A DNA stretch of 11,232 nucleotides from JACJVV01 sp047603135 (lineage in GTDB: Archaea > Nanobdellota > Nanobdellia > Woesearchaeales > JACJVV01): assembly GCA_047603135.1 (NCBI GenBank), contig JBLKOW010000031.1:1-11232 (forward strand), in the 5' to 3' direction. Position numbers and translations under genes: made by a program. Positions within the stretch are counted from its first letter, which is position 1. Every line of letters begins with the position of its first letter. This document shows positions 1 through 7,307 of this stretch, one piece after another. The notes beneath the pieces are model-generated. The model worked only from the letters and a program-made list of their open reading frames with translations, did not search any database and was not told the DNA's origin.

Positions 1-2681
1 GTAAAAAGTTTTCTATAGAAAACGACCTAAAGGTCGGGGAATTAAACCCCTGTGTTCGCGTTGCTCACATTAACAAAAAAGGAAGCGCCGTTGCTATAAT
101 TGTCTTTGGTGTAGTTATTGCAGCCTTTACAGTTCTTCAAGTAAGTCAAAATTTTGACAGTGTATTTACACCTCTCAGAACAGATGAACAAACACTAGTA
201 AGTGAGGCTGTAAGCCTAACAAATGCTCTCATTAAACAAGCACTAAATGAGGCTCAAATCCAGGGTTTCCATGGACAACAACCACTATGGTATTGTAATT
301 ATCCCTATCCACCCACCAAAAATGAAGTATTAATAAACATGTCAAAATATATTTATGAGAGAGTTAATATTGGACTCCAACGATACCCACGAGCCGATTT
401 ACAGATTGATAAAATAGAAATTGCTGATTTTAGTAACACAGATGAGCCCGTAAAAATATCGGGTGGAAATCTTAGCATTTCAGTTAGTCAAGGCGGTTTA
501 TCATTTACTACAAAAGTACCAATTGAATTTGAATATCCATGGAAAACTTGGGAAATGTACACCAGAATGTATGAATGGGTGGAAGATGATGCAGGACAAT
601 TAATGGAAGAAGTAAGAAAAAAACTTGAAAAACCATGTCAAATGCTAAAATATGACTGTACCTGTCCTAGTCTTGATAATTTTCATGCTTCACAACATGA
701 AATTAATAGCTTAAAAATAACATCTCAAGATATGAGAGAAGTCTTAAATGAAGTACTAGATAACTTAACATCTAAATTTGACCCTAATGAAATAGAATGT
801 AGTTATTCTATCAGAGAAGGATCACGTATCAATGAAATGCTAAACTTTACATACAAAACCGCATCACTTGATGAACCATTTCCGAGTGCACCAAACCCCT
901 ATAGAATAGATAGAGGAGATGAAAACTACTTTATGAACTTAAAATCAATCATGGAAAGAGCAAATTGCCCTACCTACAGGGACCAAATTGACAGTGATGA
1001 ACAGCAAGCAATTGTAGAAACAGATTTACGATTCAAAACAGAAGATAGAGTAAGCTTTTCAGCAAGCGCAACATGCACAGGTAGCTTAACAGATATGTCA
1101 GGAGAAATAGAACAATTATCACTTAATCGATTTATTACATATGATGTACGATTTACGTGTCAAGATAAAAACTCGTATATTACTGGAAGTACAGGTATAG
1201 AAAACGTTAAAGCAAGTGTGGAATTAGCGGTACACGTTGCAGACTTATGTGAAAATCCAGATTATAGTAATCACGTAGGTCAACTTAAAATATTTGCTTG
1301 TGAGGATGGAGAAGCAGAAGTACCTATGGCATGCACAAAAGAATGTCCTCCTTGCCAACAATGTGAATTTACTAGTGAAATTATTAATTACTATGATATT
1401 GATGACCCTGAAGACCTAATTGCAAGAGGATTTACAATAGAATATAATTCAGCAGGAAAAATGTATGCAGTACCACCCGAGCATTATATGATATGTATTG
1501 ACCAACCTGATGCAAATACCTGTAGACCATATTTTTTCGATATTGAACTGGGGGAATTTAGATATGAAGATGATGACGGGCATAACTACACTTGTGGAAC
1601 ATGTGAGTTCGATGAAGAATTAGGACATAAAACATGTGAACCTGTTGAGAAATATAGGCAAAATTGTGAATTTTATATGGAAGATACAGGCGAAAGCTGT
1701 CTATTATGTGATGGTGAAAATGTAGCCGGCGCTGAAGCTTGTCAACCTGGAGGGGAAGGTGTTGCACTTGAACGAGGAATGTTATGTAGAGCAACTCAAG
1801 AGGAAATTGATGCAGGTATAGGTCGAGGATTCTGTAGTTTATGTAACTATGATGGAGAATGTGATAATATTGGTAATTTTACAGAAGCAATTGAGAAAAT
1901 TAATCAACGACGAATAGATGAAGGACAATCCTTAGTAACTGAAGGAATTATCACATCCAATTTATGTCCAATATGCCAAGTTTGCGGAAATAATGGTTCC
2001 ATTGTTGAGTGCATACCAGATCTAAGTGGCGACATAAACGAAAAGATTATTGAAAACATGACTTGTAAAGTTTGCCGAGATGGATATCCAGACTATGCAA
2101 TTGCCGGCACAAATCATCCTAATTGTGGTCGATGTGAAGTGTGTATTGGAGATGAAACAAACATATGTGGATACGTTCCAGACTATACTGAAGAACGCGG
2201 TGGATGTCCATCCTGTCAAACATGTGGTACACTTGATGGAGAAACTGCACAATGTATCCCAGATAGTGAACAAGAGGGATTACAATGTAACCCATTTAGT
2301 GGCGGGGGTCATCAAATTTGTAACACATGTCAAGATGGAGTATGTAAAGGAAATGAAGCAAATGTAGGCGTACAATGTAACAGTAATTTTGAATGTAGAA
2401 CCCAGTGTTCTATTAGGCCAGATGGATTAGGTAGATGTGAAGATGGTAGCCACACAGAAGGCAATGTATGTTATAATCCTAACCTAATACCTGATAACTT
2501 ACCTTGTTACGATAAAATGAGATGCTCATCTGTAGGCCGATGTAACCTTGTAGCTCCTGATGAAGATGCAATATGTTGTGGCGACGAGGTTGGTTTAAGC
2601 GGGGACATCTGTTGTACACTCCTGAATGGTACACAATTCTTTACAGGAGGAATTCCATGTGCTGACTACACTGCTGGTTAA
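1..2681 (+). CDS. Large Cys-rich membrane-anchored secreted protein (5'-partial)
   Basis: The first ATG in this frame is at 339, but the frame is open back to nt 3 with no stop and no ATG, GTG or TTG, so the gene begins left of the window. The upstream part encodes a basic stretch (INKKG) followed by about 20 hydrophobic residues at nt 81-140, a signal anchor or possibly a class III (pilin-like) signal; it lacks the Glu usual at pilin position 5. A soluble region of roughly 350 residues follows. Then from about nt 1320 to the end comes a Cys-rich region, with nearly 60 Cys in the whole protein. It has recurring units of the type CPxCQxCG...CIPD (nt 1965-2021 and 2205-2264), a related CPPCQQC near nt 1347, and many CxxC pairs. 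The protein is therefore probably extracellular, stabilised by disulfides or metal. I do not recognise a named family. The stop at 2679-2681 lies one base from the end of the opposite-strand tRNA-Arg. Confidence 0.85.
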   Translation, partial: KKFSIENDLKVGELNPCVRVAHINKKGSAVAIIVFGVVIAAFTVLQVSQNFDSVFTPLRTDEQTLVSEAVSLTNALIKQALNEAQIQGFHGQQPLWYCNYPYPPTKNEVLINMSKYIYERVNIGLQRYPRADLQIDKIEIADFSNTDEPVKISGGNLSISVSQGGLSFTTKVPIEFEYPWKTWEMYTRMYEWVEDDAGQLMEEVRKKLEKPCQMLKYDCTCPSLDNFHASQHEINSLKITSQDMREVLNEVLDNLTSKFDPNEIECSYSIREGSRINEMLNFTYKTASLDEPFPSAPNPYRIDRGDENYFMNLKSIMERANCPTYRDQIDSDEQQAIVETDLRFKTEDRVSFSASATCTGSLTDMSGEIEQLSLNRFITYDVRFTCQDKNSYITGSTGIENVKASVELAVHVADLCENPDYSNHVGQLKIFACEDGEAEVPMACTKECPPCQQCEFTSEIINYYDIDDPEDLIARGFTIEYNSAGKMYAVPPEHYMICIDQPDANTCRPYFFDIELGEFRYEDDDGHNYTCGTCEFDEELGHKTCEPVEKYRQNCEFYMEDTGESCLLCDGENVAGAEACQPGGEGVALERGMLCRATQEEIDAGIGRGFCSLCNYDGECDNIGNFTEAIEKINQRRIDEGQSLVTEGIITSNLCPICQVCGNNGSIVECIPDLSGDINEKIIENMTCKVCRDGYPDYAIAGTNHPNCGRCEVCIGDETNICGYVPDYTEERGGCPSCQTCGTLDGETAQCIPDSEQEGLQCNPFSGGGHQICNTCQDGVCKGNEANVGVQCNSNFECRTQCSIRPDGLGRCEDGSHTEGNVCYNPNLIPDNLPCYDKMRCSSVGRCNLVAPDEDAICCGDEVGLSGDICCTLLNGTQFFTGGIPCADYTAG
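8..50. repeat. Three consecutive hairpins at the left edge; core related to the 6909-7063 elements
   Basis: A perfect 16-bp palindrome (8-23) is followed by GACC-TAAA-GGTC (24-35) and GGGG-N7-CCCC (36-50). Positions 26-43 match 7008-7025 at 15 of 18 bases without gaps: CCTAAAGG, two variable bases, GGGG, then ATT after one variable base. TAAA-loop hairpins next to G-runs resemble the ends of IS200/IS605-type elements, but no transposase or TnpB is visible here, so that origin is inference. The segment also lies in the open reading frame of the Cys-rich protein. Confidence 0.45.
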
Positions 2682-2682
2682 A

Positions 2683-2757
2683 CGCATCAGGGAAGATTTG
2701 AACTCCCGACCTACAGCTTAGGAGGCTGTCGCTCTATCCATACTGAGCTACTGATGC
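2683..2757 (-). tRNA. tRNA-Arg (anticodon CCT)
   Basis: Read on the minus strand this folds as a full cloverleaf. The acceptor GCATCAG pairs perfectly with CTGATGC. The D-arm is GCTC/GAGC, and the anticodon stem ACAGC/GCTGT encloses loop CTCCTAA, giving anticodon CCT (reads AGG, Arg). The variable loop has 5 nt. The T-arm is GGGAG/CTTCC with loop TTCAAAT and one G-U pair. The discriminator is G and CCA is not encoded, as usual in archaea. The mature 5' end is one base past the orc1/cdc6 stop codon on the same strand. I see no convincing TATA box at the right distance, so it is probably processed from the cdc6 transcript. Confidence 0.95.
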
Positions 2758-2758
2758 A

Positions 2759-3832
2759 TCATTTAAAATCATCAAGTTTCTTATCAACTGCACTGCTCTT
2801 CACAATAGTAGTCTTACCTTCCTTGCCACCAGGAATTTTCTCAGTGCTAATAAATTTATTTTTAGAAAGCTTATCTATTTTCCGCTGAAATGTTTTATAC
2901 GTTATATCACCTGAATATTTTTTATAAAGCTCACCAATCTTTTCACCGGATCCAGCCTCAGCGCGAACAAGCGTTAATATCTTTTGGGACTCATCGTCTA
3001 AATCAGTACTCTTCTTTATATTAAATGACTCGAGCTTTTTCTCAGCAATATCAACATCAGCAAGTTCAATCTTTCGAGAAGATCTTTCCTCAGCAGCATT
3101 TCCTGACTCACGAAGTAAATATAATCCTGAACGAATATCTTGAAGAATACTTGTTTTATCAGCAACACGATTAAAGGCATCGTCCTGCCATACATTAGGC
3201 TGAAATGCATATTTCACTCTATTTTGAAGTATGCCTTTAGTCTCTGCACTATTATATGCACGAAACTCAACAAGTTCTGGCGTCAATCGTGAGCGAACAC
3301 GCATATCCATATTTTCCATCCACGCACTAAAATTAGTAATCATGATTATAGATTTACGATAAATTTGCTCAGAAAGAGTATACAAAACATCAAGTTCTTC
3401 TGACTTATCAACCTCATCAAAAACAAACACTGCTGACTTCTTATTAACAATATCTTTAACTATAGCAAAAAGATCCTCAGTTTTTTTGTTTTGAGTAAAA
3501 CGATATCCAAGTAAATCACACAATTCTAAAAGAACTTTATAGGTAGTATTCTTCTGCCAGCAATTAACATAAAGTGGTATAATATCATCAGTTTCCTCTT
3601 CAAGTTCACGTAAAATATGCCTAATTGCAAGCGTTTTCCCAATACCTGGTTTACCATAAACAAAAACATTCTTTCCGTTACGCTCAGCAAAAAGTGGCTT
3701 AATACAGCTTGCAATTTTGAACTGTTCCTGCTCACGATATGGCATTAATTTAGGCATATAGTCATAATCAAGTGCCACATCATCCATAAAAAGTGACTCA
3801 CTATCTTTTAGAACATTACTAAAAATTCCCAT
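2759..3832 (-). CDS. cdc6: Orc1/Cdc6-family AAA+ replication initiator
   Basis: A 357-residue AAA+ ATPase with the archaeal Orc1/Cdc6 layout. Visible are Walker A GKPGIGKT (60-67), Walker B VFDEVD (137-142), sensor 1 Asn167 (ITNFS), an arginine-rich RVRSRL box (178-183) and a sensor-2 Arg233 (DIRSGLYLL). A C-terminal winged-helix-like region spans about 278-350 and would contact DNA. Family knowledge: these proteins bind origin recognition boxes and load the MCM helicase. The start ATG at 3832 sits about 28 nt after a TATA box, so the mRNA is probably leaderless. Downstream, tRNA-Arg follows after one base. The sequence is somewhat divergent (sensor 2 reads DIRS rather than the common GDxR), so a Cdc6-related ATPase outside replication initiation is possible. 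Confidence 0.88.
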   Translation of the reverse strand: MGIFSNVLKDSESLFMDDVALDYDYMPKLMPYREQEQFKIASCIKPLFAERNGKNVFVYGKPGIGKTLAIRHILRELEEETDDIIPLYVNCWQKNTTYKVLLELCDLLGYRFTQNKKTEDLFAIVKDIVNKKSAVFVFDEVDKSEELDVLYTLSEQIYRKSIIMITNFSAWMENMDMRVRSRLTPELVEFRAYNSAETKGILQNRVKYAFQPNVWQDDAFNRVADKTSILQDIRSGLYLLRESGNAAEERSSRKIELADVDIAEKKLESFNIKKSTDLDDESQKILTLVRAEAGSGEKIGELYKKYSGDITYKTFQRKIDKLSKNKFISTEKIPGGKEGKTTIVKSSAVDKKLDDFK

Positions 3833-3853
3833 AGCATGAGAAAAGCTGGACTG

Positions 3854-3867
3854 TTTTTATAATTTTT
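3854..3867 (-). promoter_or_regulatory. TATA box of orc1/cdc6
   Basis: On the minus strand this reads AAAAATTATAAAAA, centred about 28 nt before the ATG at 3832. At the archaeal TATA-to-start distance the transcript would begin at or next to the ATG, so no 5' leader or SD motif is expected. A seven-T tract on the minus strand (about 3880-3887), just upstream, could end transcription of the preceding gene. Confidence 0.6.
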
Positions 3868-3912
3868 GCTCAAAAATCCGAAAAAAATACAACAAAGTAA
3901 ACAATAATGTAA

Positions 3913-4518
3913 TTATCGTGTATAAGACGAATGGGAAGGATGAGTTTGTGAGGAACCCTGCGGTACATACGAAGAATTATGTGGTTGATGATTATGATGC
4001 GGACTAGATGCTCCGTGCTGATGAACTGGTTGATGAGCTTGCGGTGAAGAATGATTCTGTTTTAAACCACAGCGATGACAAAAAACATTCACGGCACGCA
4101 TAGGCGTTCCGCAACTACGGCAGTGCCCAACAAAACCAGATGTATGCGTAGGGTGAGCTGAATGATGAACAGACTGCACATGACTAGATGAATCATGCTG
4201 AGGAGCACGAGGTACACTTGGTGATGGTGAAGAAACTCTATTCTGCCCTCCAGAAGCATTCTCCCCAGATGAATTAGGCGCTGATTGAGACACATGAGGA
4301 GGTAATGGAGAAGTTTTTTTCAGATTCTTTTTTGAACTATCTTTTTTACCAAGAATATACTTAACACCTAGCTTAGCAAAACCATACGCAATAAATAAAT
4401 ATCCAACATAAATAAAAATAGTTAATGCGTTTGAGTCTTGCATTCTATTTCCATAGTAAGAAACCACTGAAAAGAGCAATCCCACTCCTATAAACACATA
4501 CCCTGATAACGCTCCCAT
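3913..4518 (-). CDS. Two-TM protein with single zinc ribbon and His/Ser/Pro-rich tails
   Basis: A 201-residue protein with two predicted membrane helices at about 6-23 and 31-56. A basic linker and a long Ser/Pro/His-rich low-complexity stretch (about 60-131) follow. Next is a zinc ribbon with Cys133, Cys136, Cys147 and Cys150 (CRSCG...CHRCG), then a second low-complexity tail with many His. The short N-terminus and basic residues after TM2 suggest the ribbon is cytoplasmic. Its function is not recognisable: the ribbon resembles the generic zinc-ribbon domains attached to many archaeal membrane proteins, and the His content may bind metal. It lies upstream of orc1/cdc6 on the same strand, but each has its own TATA box, so shared function is not implied. 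Confidence 0.75.
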   Translation of the reverse strand: MGALSGYVFIGVGLLFSVVSYYGNRMQDSNALTIFIYVGYLFIAYGFAKLGVKYILGKKDSSKKNLKKTSPLPPHVSQSAPNSSGENASGGQNRVSSPSPSVPRAPQHDSSSHVQSVHHSAHPTHTSGFVGHCRSCGTPMRAVNVFCHRCGLKQNHSSPQAHQPVHQHGASSPHHNHQPHNSSYVPQGSSQTHPSHSSYTR

Positions 4519-4623
4519 AACCCATTAATACGACAACCATATTTAAATATTTGTCATTATAAAAAAGTAGAAAGCACACGTTTCCAAAGGTATATTTATA
4601 AATCCAAATCGAATCTCGACACT
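4519..4623. promoter_or_regulatory. Divergent promoter region
   Basis: A 105-bp intergenic region between divergent genes. Minus-strand TATA-like AAATATTTAAATA lies at about 4539-4551, some 27 nt before the ATG at 4518. Plus-strand TATATTTATAAAT lies at 4591-4603, some 27 nt before the ATG at 4624, with a purine-rich AAAGG just upstream that could be the BRE. Both spacings predict leaderless mRNAs. An 8-bp CGTTTCCA at about 4579-4586 matches part of the archaeal origin recognition box, but only that part. Confidence 0.6.
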
Positions 4624-5256
4624 ATGAGTCAATTTACACATTCACAACAAGCCCTTGAACAAATAGCAAATGAAAATGCTCGTCCTGAAAGACTTTTACG
4701 AAATGCAAGTATTGGTACACTTATCTCAGGAACAGCTGCAACTACTGCAGGAACAATATTTCCTCAAGAATATGAAAATATCACAATAACTGGAGCAAAA
4801 ATTTTTGGTACTGCAGTCATGGCATTGATATCATACCGAGCATTTATTCCCACAATTATCGCTTTAGGAAGAATGTACAGTACAATAACACGAGAACCGC
4901 GATTACAAATGCTTTATAATGGACCTAATATGTACGCAGCCCCGTGGGAACCATCCACTACTGTAAAACATTATGACCCTCACACTGAATATCCAGAGAC
5001 TCAATTTATATTCGGAAATGGATTTCAAGTAACAAAAAGCAGAATTTATACAAATCCACGTAATCTCAATGAACGGTGTGCATATTTAGATGGACATCTT
5101 GAAGGAAACGATATCACACTTTATTTTGAAGATGGAAGCAGTATTGTTCCAGGTAAAGCTAAAGAAATAGCTAGAAGCCCTATTTGGTTTTGTGCTTCTC
5201 CCGATAGAAATTGCTATAGCTTACACTTACAAGGCCCTGCTATAAAAACGCAATAA
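4624..5256 (+). CDS. Hypothetical two-TM protein
   Basis: A 210-residue protein I do not recognise. A polar N-terminus (1-26) is followed by a Gly/Ala/Thr-rich hydrophobic helix (about 28-46), a short loop, a second hydrophobic segment (about 57-81, with Lys59 and Arg72 inside) and a soluble C-terminal half of about 125 residues. The soluble half looks beta-rich (alternating hydrophobic runs such as TQFIFGNGFQVT and DITLYFEDGSSIV) and has four Cys. The start is supported by a TATA box 27 nt upstream. The stop overlaps the TATA region of glyS, so the two genes are adjacent but separately promoted. Confidence 0.75.
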   Translation: MSQFTHSQQALEQIANENARPERLLRNASIGTLISGTAATTAGTIFPQEYENITITGAKIFGTAVMALISYRAFIPTIIALGRMYSTITREPRLQMLYNGPNMYAAPWEPSTTVKHYDPHTEYPETQFIFGNGFQVTKSRIYTNPRNLNERCAYLDGHLEGNDITLYFEDGSSIVPGKAKEIARSPIWFCASPDRNCYSLHLQGPAIKTQ

Positions 5257-5268
5257 TATTTATAAAAA
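5256..5268 (+). promoter_or_regulatory. TATA box of glyS
   Basis: AATATTTATAAAA is centred about 27 nt before the glyS ATG at 5289, which predicts a leaderless transcript. The box starts at the last base of the preceding stop codon, so the intergenic space is essentially just this promoter. Confidence 0.6.
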
Positions 5269-5288
5269 ATGAACGTATTCGTAAGAAA

Positions 5289-6908
5289 ATGGCAGATAAA
5301 AAAGAAAACAAGTCACAAAAAGCAAATAGTAGTAAAACTTCTCACAACACGACTAAAATAACTACAGCAGAAACATCAGTCTTCTCCACAGAAGATATGG
5401 CAATGTTTTGCCGAAATAAAGGTTTCGTATATACAAGTTCCGAGATTTATGGTGGTATGAAAGGTTTTTTCGACTATGGTCCACTTGGTGCAGACATGAA
5501 AAAAAACCTTAAAGATGCATGGTGGAAATACCACGTACAAGACCGTGAAGACATTGTCGGAATTGACGGAAGCATTATCACTCATCCAAAAGTATGGAAA
5601 GCATCAGGACACGCTGAAAATTTTGCTGATGTCATGGTTGAAGATACAAAAACTGGCGAAAAGTTCCGTGCAGATGTTCTTATTGAAGACGCTCTCAAAA
5701 TTCCTGCAGATGGACTCAGTTCTGAAGAAATGTGGAAAATAATTGAAGAAAATAAATTAACTTCACCAGCAGGAAATCCTCTTGCTATTCCTGAGCACTT
5801 CAACCTTATGTTTACAACAAACGTAGGACTAAAAGTCTCAAAGGAAAATAGTGCATATTTACGTCCAGAAACTGCTCAAGTAATTTTTGCAGATTTTAGA
5901 CAAATTGTAGAAAATGCACGTCTTAAGCTACCTTTTGGCATTGCACAAATGGGTAAAGCCTTCAGAAATGAAATTTCACCACGAAACTTTTTATTTAGAT
6001 GTAGAGAATTTGAACAAATGGAAATTGAATATTTCATTCACCCAAATGACATCAATAATTGCCCGTGGATTGACACCGTAAAAGATCATAACATAACCAT
6101 TCTTTCAGCAGAGGACCAAAAATCACAAACACTGCAAGATGGAACATCAATGACAATTGGAGATGCACTTACTAAAGGCATTATAAAAACACAGTGGCAT
6201 GCATACTGGCTTGCAGAAGAACACAGATGGTTTATTTCACTTGGAGCGAAAGCTGATAATTTTAGAATTAGACAACACGTTGAAACAGAAAAGTCACACT
6301 ACGCCCTTGACACATGGGATCTAGAATATAAATTTCCTTTTGGATGGAAAGAATTACAAGGTATGGCAAATCGAACTGACTTTGACTTGCAACAGCACAT
6401 TAAGCACTCTGGAAAAGATTTAAGTATTTTTGACGAAGCAACAAAATCAAAAATAGTACCTTACGTTGTTGCTGAACCATCTCAAGGAGTAGACCGAGCA
6501 TTCCTTGTCTTTTTATATGATGCATATGTGAATAATACAGAGCGAGGAAATATTGTTCTTAACCTTTCACCAAAACTTGCACCAATTAAAGTTGCAGTAC
6601 TACCGCTCATTAACAAGCTAAATGATCAAGCACGAGAAGTTTATTCCATGCTTCACAAAGAATTCCCTATCCAATATGATAAGTCTGGTTCTGTTGGAAG
6701 AAGGTACGCACGTGCAGATGAAATCGGTATTCCATTCTGTGTTACAGTAGATTTTGATTACGTTGAAAAGCAAACGGTTACCATTCGTGACCGAACGTCA
6801 ACTAAACAAATCATTGTCCACAAAGACAAAATAGTGGAAACACTCCATAAATTACTGCAAGAAACAATCTCATTTGAAAATGCTGGAACACTGAAAGAAA
6901 CTAAATAA
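5289..6908 (+). CDS. glyS: Glycyl-tRNA synthetase, archaeal/eukaryotic alpha2 class II type
   Basis: A 539-residue enzyme that charges tRNA-Gly with glycine using ATP, in the cytoplasm. Recognisable family signatures are SSEIYGGMKGFFDYGPLG (50-67), the PKVWKASGH segment, class II motif 2 beginning FRNEISPRNFLFRCREFEQ (about 225-243), motif 3 EPSQGVDRAF (about 396-405), and a C-terminal anticodon-binding domain (about 429-525) with VGRRYARADEIGIPFCVTVD. Residues 1-30 form a Lys/Ser/Thr-rich low-complexity extension before the conserved core. In the region where many GlyRS proteins carry two Cys pairs for zinc, this one has none (TKTGEKFRAD and SPAGNPLAIPEHFNLMF). The start is fixed by a TATA box 27 nt upstream. 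The stop codon abuts the first hairpin element at 6909. Confidence 0.96.
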   Translation: MADKKENKSQKANSSKTSHNTTKITTAETSVFSTEDMAMFCRNKGFVYTSSEIYGGMKGFFDYGPLGADMKKNLKDAWWKYHVQDREDIVGIDGSIITHPKVWKASGHAENFADVMVEDTKTGEKFRADVLIEDALKIPADGLSSEEMWKIIEENKLTSPAGNPLAIPEHFNLMFTTNVGLKVSKENSAYLRPETAQVIFADFRQIVENARLKLPFGIAQMGKAFRNEISPRNFLFRCREFEQMEIEYFIHPNDINNCPWIDTVKDHNITILSAEDQKSQTLQDGTSMTIGDALTKGIIKTQWHAYWLAEEHRWFISLGAKADNFRIRQHVETEKSHYALDTWDLEYKFPFGWKELQGMANRTDFDLQQHIKHSGKDLSIFDEATKSKIVPYVVAEPSQGVDRAFLVFLYDAYVNNTERGNIVLNLSPKLAPIKVAVLPLINKLNDQAREVYSMLHKEFPIQYDKSGSVGRRYARADEIGIPFCVTVDFDYVEKQTVTIRDRTSTKQIIVHKDKIVETLHKLLQETISFENAGTLKETK

Positions 6909-6991
6909 CAAAAATCCGACTCTCGTTTGTTCGTCCTATCCCCAACATAAATGTTGGGGTATTACAGACTCACGATTGAGTCGGATTTTTG
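6909..6991 (+). repeat. Hairpin element 1 (14-bp perfect arms, TAAA-loop core); possible glyS terminator
   Basis: Arms 6909-6922 and 6978-6991 are perfect 14-bp inverted repeats. Between them is an 8-bp perfect stem with loop TAAA (CCCCAACA at 6940-6947, TGTTGGGG at 6952-6959) followed by TATT. A second short copy of the arm sequence (GACTCA, 6968-6973) can pair with TGAGTC at 6977-6982, with loop CGAT. The 3' arm can therefore pair either with the far arm or with this near copy. The near hairpin runs into a T5 tract (6986-6990), like a terminator. The element starts directly after the glyS stop codon. Confidence 0.75.
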
Positions 6992-6993
6992 GA

Positions 6994-7063
6994 ATTGAAA
7001 ATCTCACCCTAAAGGATGGGGTATTCAGATCCCAACGTAAATCTCACAGGTGAGATTTTCAAT
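6994..7063 (+). repeat. Hairpin element 2 (15-bp perfect arms), tandem relative of element 1
   Basis: Arms 6994-7008 and 7049-7063 are perfect 15-bp inverted repeats, unrelated in sequence to the arms of element 1. The core shares TGGGGTATT with element 1 (7017-7025 against 6955-6963) and CCTAAAGG..GGGG with the left-edge element. Again a second copy of the arm (AAATCTCAC, 7039-7047) lies next to the 3' arm, giving a 9-bp hairpin with a very tight AG turn ending in T4. Only two bases separate it from element 1. Confidence 0.75.
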
Positions 7064-7251
7064 AATAAGCCAATTTGTACAGATTTTATGGAATACATAA
7101 ATAGTAAAATAAAATTACTTAAATTTCATCACTTCTAAAAATATATCCCTTAAATAAAGAGCAATTTCTAGAGGAACAAATTACCTAAGTGAATAGGCTA
7201 ACTAAATAGCTTATTTAATACAAAAATCTAACAAAACTTTTATAAACACCA
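7064..7251. other. AT-rich intergenic DNA, no gene seen
   Basis: About 190 bases of AT-rich sequence between the hairpin elements and the operator region. I found no convincing small reading frame, RNA gene or repeat. A TATA-like TTTTATAAA near 7238-7246 could be a distal promoter for the AbrB-like gene. Confidence 0.5.
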
Positions 7252-7307
7252 AGTTATATAACTTAAATATGATTAAAACTTAATAAAAATATAACAGTTA
7301 TATAACT
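7252..7307 (+). promoter_or_regulatory. Promoter flanked by two identical 12-bp palindromes (putative operators)
   Basis: AGTTATATAACT, a perfect palindrome, occurs at 7252-7263 and again at 7296-7307, 44 nt apart centre to centre. The second copy ends directly before the ATG at 7308. A TATA-like TTAATAAAAATA lies between them at about 7280-7291. One palindrome therefore covers the expected transcription start and the other lies upstream of the TATA/BRE zone, a typical arrangement for repression. The first gene product is an AbrB-like DNA-binding protein, so autoregulation is the likely role (inference). Confidence 0.65.

Noticed and set aside
2080..2367. Out-of-frame 95-codon reading frame inside the Cys-rich gene
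   Set aside because: It overlaps the repeat region of the real gene in another frame, has no promoter or SD, and its Val/Lys-rich product looks like a frame shadow.
4519..4623. Replication origin next to orc1/cdc6
   Set aside because: Only an 8-bp CGTTTCCA fragment of an origin recognition box is found, once, without the G-run or a repeated/inverted partner. Not enough to call an origin.
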